Shown here one piece after another: positions 5,953 through 9,549 of a stretch of 9,549 bases of DNA (position 1 is the stretch's first letter; each line of letters begins with the position of its first letter). The stretch lies in the NCBI GenBank assembly GCA_945622055.1, contig CALZBV010000081.1, positions 1-9,549 of the forward strand. Direction: 5' to 3'. Below the pieces are notes generated by a model. That model was not told where the DNA came from. It was given only the letters and a program-made list of their open reading frames with translations, and did not search any database. This stretch comes from an uncultured Clostridia bacterium (GTDB lineage Bacteria; Bacillota; Clostridia; Lachnospirales; Lachnospiraceae). The position numbers and the translations under genes were made by a program.

Positions 5953-7287
5953 ATGGATTTATTTGAATATATGCGGGTGGAAAATGCGAAAAAAGATTCT
6001 CCGCTTGCGGCAAGACTTCGTCCGCGGACGCTGGAGGAGGTCGTTGGACAGGAGCATATTTTGGGTGAAGGGAAGTTATTGTCCCGTGCCATCCGTGCAG
6101 ACAAGCTTGGTTCGGTTATTTTTTACGGACCGCCGGGAACCGGGAAAACAACGCTCGCACAGGTGATTGCGAATACGACCAGCTCTGAATTTACCCAGCT
6201 GAATGCAACGGTAGCCGGGAAAAAGGACATGGAGGAGGTCGTTGCCAGAGCGAAGGAACAGCTAGGCATGTATGGGAAAAAGACCATTCTGTTTGTGGAT
6301 GAGATTCACCGGTTTAACAAGGGACAGCAGGATTATCTGCTTCCGTTTGTCGAGGACGGTACGGTTTCACTCATTGGTGCAACGACCGAGAATCCATATT
6401 TCGAGGTGAACGGCGCATTGATTTCGCGCTCGGTGGTATTTGAATTAAAGCCACTGTCCACAGAGAATATTGAGAAGCTGATTCTGCGTGCGGTTACTGA
6501 TGTGGAGCGCGGGCTTGGTGCATACAAGGCCGTAGCGGAGCCGGAGGCGGTACATTTTCTTGCTGATGTGGCAAACGGTGATGCAAGGGCAGCACTGAAT
6601 GCGATTGAGCTTGGTGTGCTGACGACAGAGCGGAGTGAGGACGGGCTGATTCACATTACGACAGAGGTGGCTGCAGACTGTATCCAGAAAAGAGTGCTTC
6701 GCTACGATAAGGACGGTGACAATCATTATGACAACATTTCCGCATTTATCAAGAGTATGCGCGGTTCGGACCCGGATGCGGCAATCTATTATCTTGCCAA
6801 GATGATTCAGGCAGGGGAGGAGCCTGCTTTTATTGCACGAAGAATTATGATTTGTGCGGCGGAGGATGTATCGAATGCAGACCCGCAGGCACTTGTGGTT
6901 GCGACAAATGCATCTCTTGCGGTAGAGCGGATCGGTATGCCGGAGGCACGGATTATTCTGGCGCAGGCAGCGACCTATGTGGCATGTGCTCCAAAGAGCA
7001 ATTCGGCCTGCGTGGCGATTGACCGTGCGACAGAGTATGTTATGTCACATAAGACGGATGCCGTTCCGGTGCATTTGATGGATGCGCACTACAAGGGGGC
7101 GGCAAAGCTGAACCACGGAATCGGGTATCAATATGCACACCTGTTTCCGAATCATTATGTGGAACAGCAGTATCTGCCGGATGGTGTGGTCGGAGAAAAA
7201 TTTTATGAGCCTTCGGAGCAGGGCTATGAAAAGGTACAAAAGGATTGGTTGCGTTTTTTAAAGGAGCATTGTGACACGGAGGAGTAA
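5953..7287 (+). CDS. rarA: Replication-associated recombination protein A (RarA/MgsA), AAA+ ATPase
   Basis: The 444-residue cytoplasmic AAA+ protein is related to clamp-loader subunits and eukaryotic WRNIP1. The family forms tetramers that act at stalled replication forks with SSB. The sequence shows the N-terminal PLAARLRPRTLEEVVGQEHI segment, Walker A GPPGTGKT (59-66), Walker B ILFVDEIHRF with D116-E117, sensor 1 in GATTENP (142-148), a candidate arginine finger at R159 (ISRS), and sensor 2 GDARAALN with R212. The C-terminal half includes KSMRGSDPDAAIYYLAKMI and HLMDAHYKGAAKLNHGIGYQY, typical of the RarA oligomerisation region. The length matches the family (about 420-450). ATG 5953 is chosen because AAGGAG lies 6 bases upstream; the open frame reaching back to 5830 covers the promoter. 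Its last codons contain the ribosome site of the next gene. Confidence 0.96.
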   Translation: MDLFEYMRVENAKKDSPLAARLRPRTLEEVVGQEHILGEGKLLSRAIRADKLGSVIFYGPPGTGKTTLAQVIANTTSSEFTQLNATVAGKKDMEEVVARAKEQLGMYGKKTILFVDEIHRFNKGQQDYLLPFVEDGTVSLIGATTENPYFEVNGALISRSVVFELKPLSTENIEKLILRAVTDVERGLGAYKAVAEPEAVHFLADVANGDARAALNAIELGVLTTERSEDGLIHITTEVAADCIQKRVLRYDKDGDNHYDNISAFIKSMRGSDPDAAIYYLAKMIQAGEEPAFIARRIMICAAEDVSNADPQALVVATNASLAVERIGMPEARIILAQAATYVACAPKSNSACVAIDRATEYVMSHKTDAVPVHLMDAHYKGAAKLNHGIGYQYAHLFPNHYVEQQYLPDGVVGEKFYEPSEQGYEKVQKDWLRFLKEHCDTEE

Positions 7288-7291
7288 TTAC

Positions 7292-7609
7292 ATGAAAAAT
7301 GGAAGAAGAATTATCGCGGGAATAGGGCTTCTGTTGCTTATCGGTATGTATGTGATGACGTTCGTATGTGCAATTTTAGCCAGACCGGAAACTCCGGGGA
7401 TGTTTATCGGATGTATCGCAATGACGATTATTTTGCCGGTTTTATTGTATTGCGCACTTACCATGGCGAAGATGCGGGACGGAAAAAGAGATGAGGAAAT
7501 GTCATATTCCGAGCTGAGAGCTTACAACAGGCGTCTCAAAAAAGGAGAGGACCCGGAAAAGCTTGCTGCAGAAATTGAGCGGAAGTATCAAAAGAAAGAA
7601 GAGAAGTAA
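7292..7609 (+). CDS. Small two-helix membrane protein of unknown function
   Basis: The 105-residue product is not recognised. It starts with a basic stretch (MKNGRR), then a hydrophobic segment at about 7-30 and a second at about 36-60, followed by a charged, Lys/Glu-rich tail of some 45 residues containing SYSELRAYNRRLKKGEDPEKLA, likely helical. By the positive-inside rule both ends face the cytoplasm. ATG 7292 has GGAGGAG (7278-7284) 7 bases upstream, within the last codons of rarA, and only 4 bases separate the rarA stop from this ATG. The genes are therefore cotranscribed and probably translationally coupled. An in-frame GTG at 7271 is less likely because it precedes that ribosome site. 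A role connected with RarA is possible only by position. Confidence 0.8.
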   Translation: MKNGRRIIAGIGLLLLIGMYVMTFVCAILARPETPGMFIGCIAMTIILPVLLYCALTMAKMRDGKRDEEMSYSELRAYNRRLKKGEDPEKLAAEIERKYQKKEEK

Positions 7610-7650
7610 AAGAATCGAAGAGGAAAAGATTTACTTCAGGGAAAACAAAG

Positions 7651-7697
7651 AACAGGGACAGACCTCATAAAGCAGTGTTACGGGGTCTGTCCCTGTT
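7651..7697. repeat. 14-bp perfect inverted repeat between convergent genes (terminator or REP/MITE-like hairpin)
   Basis: AACAGGGACAGACC (7651-7664) is the exact reverse complement of GGTCTGTCCCTGTT (7684-7697), with a 19-base loop. On the minus strand it is followed by a T-rich run (complement of 7640-7650), so it may end the CNNM gene transcript. On the plus strand no T tract follows, though it could still slow polymerase after the rarA unit. The length, loop and GGGACAGACC arms resemble dispersed palindromic repeats found in many Clostridia. Whether it is multicopy cannot be tested here. The rest of 7610-7723 holds no gene. Confidence 0.7.
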
Positions 7698-7703
7698 ATA
7701 TGG

Positions 7704-7719
7704 TGTGCCGGGTGGCACA
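7704..7719. repeat. Small hairpin after the CNNM gene
   Basis: TGTGCC (7704-7709) and GGCACA (7714-7719) form a perfect 6-bp stem with a 4-base loop, four bases past the minus-strand stop codon. No T run follows on either strand. It may protect the 3' end of the message or fold together with the larger hairpin next to it. Confidence 0.45.
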
Positions 7720-7723
7720 TGAT

Positions 7724-9007
7724 TTATTCGTTTTCTTCCGGTGCTTCCTCAACGTAGTCCGGGTCAATCTTAATGTGGACCTTGTCGATACGGTTTTTGT
7801 CAATTTTATCTACCGTGTAGGTGACACCCTTTTCCGTGAGGGATTCTCCTTCATCCGGAAGGTGGTCAAGCAGGAAAATTACATGACCTGCGATAGAATC
7901 ATAATCATCTGAGGAAAGATGAAGACCAAGCACTTCATTAATCTCGTCGAGCTTTGCAATACCGTCGGCGATGTATTCGTTGTCGCCAATCTTTTTTATC
8001 ACATCCTCTTCATCCTCATCATATTCATCCCGGATGTCTCCGACGATTTCCTCAATCAGATCCTCCAGGGTGACGAGACCGACAGTGGAGCCGTATTCGT
8101 CCAATACAATAGCAAGCGGAATGGAGTCCTTTCTCATCTCGCGGAGAAGCTCAGACGTCTTTTTATATTCGTACGTAAAGTATGGTTCACGTAAAAAGTC
8201 GGTAATCTTAAACTCGTTTTTGGAACCGCGGTAAAAGAAAATATCTTTCAGGTTGATAATACCGATGACGTTGTCCCTGGTTTCGTGAAAAACCGGAAGA
8301 CGGGAGTACATGTTCTCCTCAAAGGCAGCCTTCAGACCGTCGTAATCAACCGTATCTTCTACAAAATCAACATCCATGCGCGGAATCATGATGTCCTTTG
8401 CCATGGAATCACCAAAGTCAACCACATTATTAATCATTTCGCGCTCTTCGCTTTCAATGACACCTTCCTCGTGGCTTACCTCAACAATGGTAAGAAGCTC
8501 ATTTTCCGTAATCGTTGCGGATTTTTGTTCCGGATCAACGCCAAACAGCAGCATCAGCCCGAGTGAAAGCTTGTTTAACAGAAAAATAACCGGAGTCAGC
8601 ATCCTCGTAAGTGTAAGAATAACGGGCGCATAAATCAGTGAGAGCTTTTCATTGTAAATGTTCGCAAGGTTTTTCGGGACAATCTCGCCAAAGACGAGAA
8701 TGACGAATGTAAGAACACCGGTAGCGATTCCTGTACTGTAGCTTGCATGAAAATGGTTAATGGCAAGCGAGGTCGTAATGGAGGAAGCCGTCAGATTGAC
8801 AATGTTGTTTCCAATCAATATGGCGCTGAGCATCTTAGAGGGGTCCTCAATCAGGGCTGCAACCGGTTTTGCACTGCGTTGTCCTTCTTCCACCATTGAG
8901 CGGATACGAAGTTTATTTACAGTGGTAAGCGCTGTTTCTGCAGAAGAAAAGAAAGCAGACAGCAATAACAAGAGTAGTAGCACGATAATCTGTGCCGTGG
9001 GGGCCAA
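7724..9007 (-). CDS. CNNM/CorC-HlyC family membrane protein with CBS pair (probable Mg efflux)
   Basis: The 427-residue protein belongs to the family of bacterial CorB/CorC and MpfA, membrane proteins linked to Mg efflux; 'haemolysin' is an old label. It has an N-terminal hydrophobic helix, the CNNM (DUF21) motifs SSAETALT (about 21-28), IGNNIVNL (about 65-72) and FGEIVPKNLA (about 106-115), and further helices to about 157. A CBS pair follows at about 200-325 with the signature IMIPRMD and, in the second CBS, DEYGSTVGLVTLEDLIEEIVGDI, then a C-terminal CorC_HlyC domain (about 340-415) with an acidic tail. The only in-frame ATG (9014-9016) directly abuts AAGGAG (9017-9022), leaving no spacer. 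TTG at 9005-9007 is 9 bases away and is preferred. The gene converges on the rarA unit and diverges from yicC. Confidence 0.93.
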   Translation of the reverse strand: MAPTAQIIVLLLLLLLSAFFSSAETALTTVNKLRIRSMVEEGQRSAKPVAALIEDPSKMLSAILIGNNIVNLTASSITTSLAINHFHASYSTGIATGVLTFVILVFGEIVPKNLANIYNEKLSLIYAPVILTLTRMLTPVIFLLNKLSLGLMLLFGVDPEQKSATITENELLTIVEVSHEEGVIESEEREMINNVVDFGDSMAKDIMIPRMDVDFVEDTVDYDGLKAAFEENMYSRLPVFHETRDNVIGIINLKDIFFYRGSKNEFKITDFLREPYFTYEYKKTSELLREMRKDSIPLAIVLDEYGSTVGLVTLEDLIEEIVGDIRDEYDEDEEDVIKKIGDNEYIADGIAKLDEINEVLGLHLSSDDYDSIAGHVIFLLDHLPDEGESLTEKGVTYTVDKIDKNRIDKVHIKIDPDYVEEAPEENE

Positions 9008-9043
9008 AAAAATCATCTCCTTATAATATGTATAGTATCTTTA

Positions 9044-9072
9044 ATCATAACATACTAATACTGTGGTGTCAA
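9044..9072 (-). promoter_or_regulatory. Sigma-A promoter of the CNNM gene
   Basis: On the minus strand, TTGACA (9072-9067) is followed after 17 bases by TATGAT (9049-9044). The -35 box is perfect and the -10 box matches five of six positions. The predicted start is near 9037, about 15 bases before the ribosome site AAGGAG (9022-9017), so the leader is short. Confidence 0.85.
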
Positions 9073-9105
9073 GAAGAAAGCAACCGGCTTTCCGAAAAGA
9101 AAAGC

Positions 9106-9134
9106 TTGACTTTTTCTGTCTCTCACTATATAAT
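9106..9134 (+). promoter_or_regulatory. Sigma-A promoter of yicC
   Basis: TTGACT (9106-9111) and a perfect TATAAT (9129-9134) are separated by 17 bases. The predicted start near 9141 gives a leader of about 40 bases with a purine-rich ribosome region (AAGGAGAGGGAG, 9165-9176). Its -35 box is 34 bases from that of the divergent CNNM promoter. Confidence 0.87.
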
Positions 9135-9181
9135 AAATTGGATATGGGGATTTATGTGCTGTGGAAGGAGAGGGAGACAGA

Positions 9182-9549
9182 ATGATTAAAAGTATGACCG
9201 GTTTCGGCAGATGTGAGCTGTCGGAGGAAGGGCGCAAGGTGACGGTGGAAATGAAAGCAGTAAACCACCGTTACAGTGAGATTAGTGTGAAGCTTCCGAA
9301 AAGACTGAGTGTATGTGAGGTTTCCATCCGTAATATTCTCAAGCAGTATATCAGCCGTGGCAAAGTCGATGTTTATGTTTCCTATGAGGATGAAACAGAG
9401 GGAAGAGAATGTGTACGTTATAACGCGGAGCTTGCGAGAGAATACTATGAGAGCCTTCAGAAGATGGCACAGCAGTTTCCGGTTGAGAATGACATTCGTA
9501 TTTCCACACTGTCCAGATATCCTGACGTCCTCACCATTGTGGAGGAGTC
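9182..9549 (+). CDS. yicC: YicC family endoribonuclease, N-terminal part (runs off the window)
   Basis: The first 122 codons are present; the family is about 290 residues long. The start MIKSMTGFGR is the family hallmark, followed by EMKAVNHRYSEISVKLPKRL and IRNILKQYISRGKVDVYVSYED, typical of the YicC N-terminal domain. Family members (E. coli YicC, B. subtilis YloC) are endoribonucleases, and E. coli YicC takes part in small-RNA decay. The ATG follows GGGAG (9172-9176) by 5 bases and AAGGAG (9165-9170) by 11. It has its own strong promoter. In Clostridia the gene commonly leads a cluster with remA, gmk and rpoZ, which would lie to the right if the order holds. The C-terminal catalytic part is not in view. 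Confidence 0.95.
   Translation, partial: MIKSMTGFGRCELSEEGRKVTVEMKAVNHRYSEISVKLPKRLSVCEVSIRNILKQYISRGKVDVYVSYEDETEGRECVRYNAELAREYYESLQKMAQQFPVENDIRISTLSRYPDVLTIVEE

Noticed and set aside
7610..7723. Attachment site or insertion-element end between the convergent genes
   Set aside because: The inverted repeat has no flanking target duplication that I can see and no transposase or integrase nearby. It was kept only as a hairpin or possible dispersed repeat.

Overview
The window looks like chromosomal DNA of a low-to-mid GC Gram-positive anaerobe of the Clostridia, most likely Lachnospiraceae. This rests on strong AAGGAG/GGAGG ribosome sites, near-consensus sigma-A promoters, a Thr/Pro-rich lipoprotein solute-binding protein, a CadC/SmtB-type metal operon and a yicC homologue. 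It is inferred from style and gene families, not from a database match. No rRNA, tRNA, CRISPR array, prophage or transposase gene was seen.

Layout, left to right. (1) 1-1581: a possible tail of an upstream gene, then an orphan ABC-type substrate-binding lipoprotein. (2) 1598-4228: a heavy-metal efflux operon. Its consensus promoter is built into the terminator hairpin of the preceding gene, and a near-perfect SmtB/CadC-type operator lies over the predicted start of transcription. The genes are an ArsR/SmtB-family sensor with ligands for two metal sites, a free-standing 72-residue HMA metal-binding protein, and a P1B-2 (Zn/Cd/Pb) ATPase that lacks an N-terminal HMA domain. (3) 4230-5812: a PurF-like protein with its own promoter and terminator. 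Its phosphoribosyltransferase motif and four Fe-S cysteines are kept, but the catalytic residues of the glutaminase half appear to be replaced. A 22-bp-period direct repeat and a long-range inverted repeat lie upstream. (4) 5814-7609: an inverted repeat, a promoter, rarA, and a tightly coupled small two-helix membrane protein. (5) 7610-7723: a convergent intergenic stretch with a 14-bp perfect inverted repeat and a second small hairpin. (6) 7724-9007, minus strand: a CNNM/CorC-family Mg efflux-type membrane protein with paired CBS domains. (7) 9044-9549: divergent consensus promoters, then the first 122 codons of yicC.

The clearest functional unit is the metal operon. Metal released into the cytoplasm would lift the ArsR/SmtB repressor from its operator, and the small HMA protein may hand metal to the ATPase, which exports it. 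The most unusual gene is the PurF-like one. Automatic annotation would probably call it amidophosphoribosyltransferase, but it cannot use glutamine through the standard Cys nucleophile. The other genes are ordinary housekeeping functions (replication-fork maintenance, Mg homeostasis, RNA decay).
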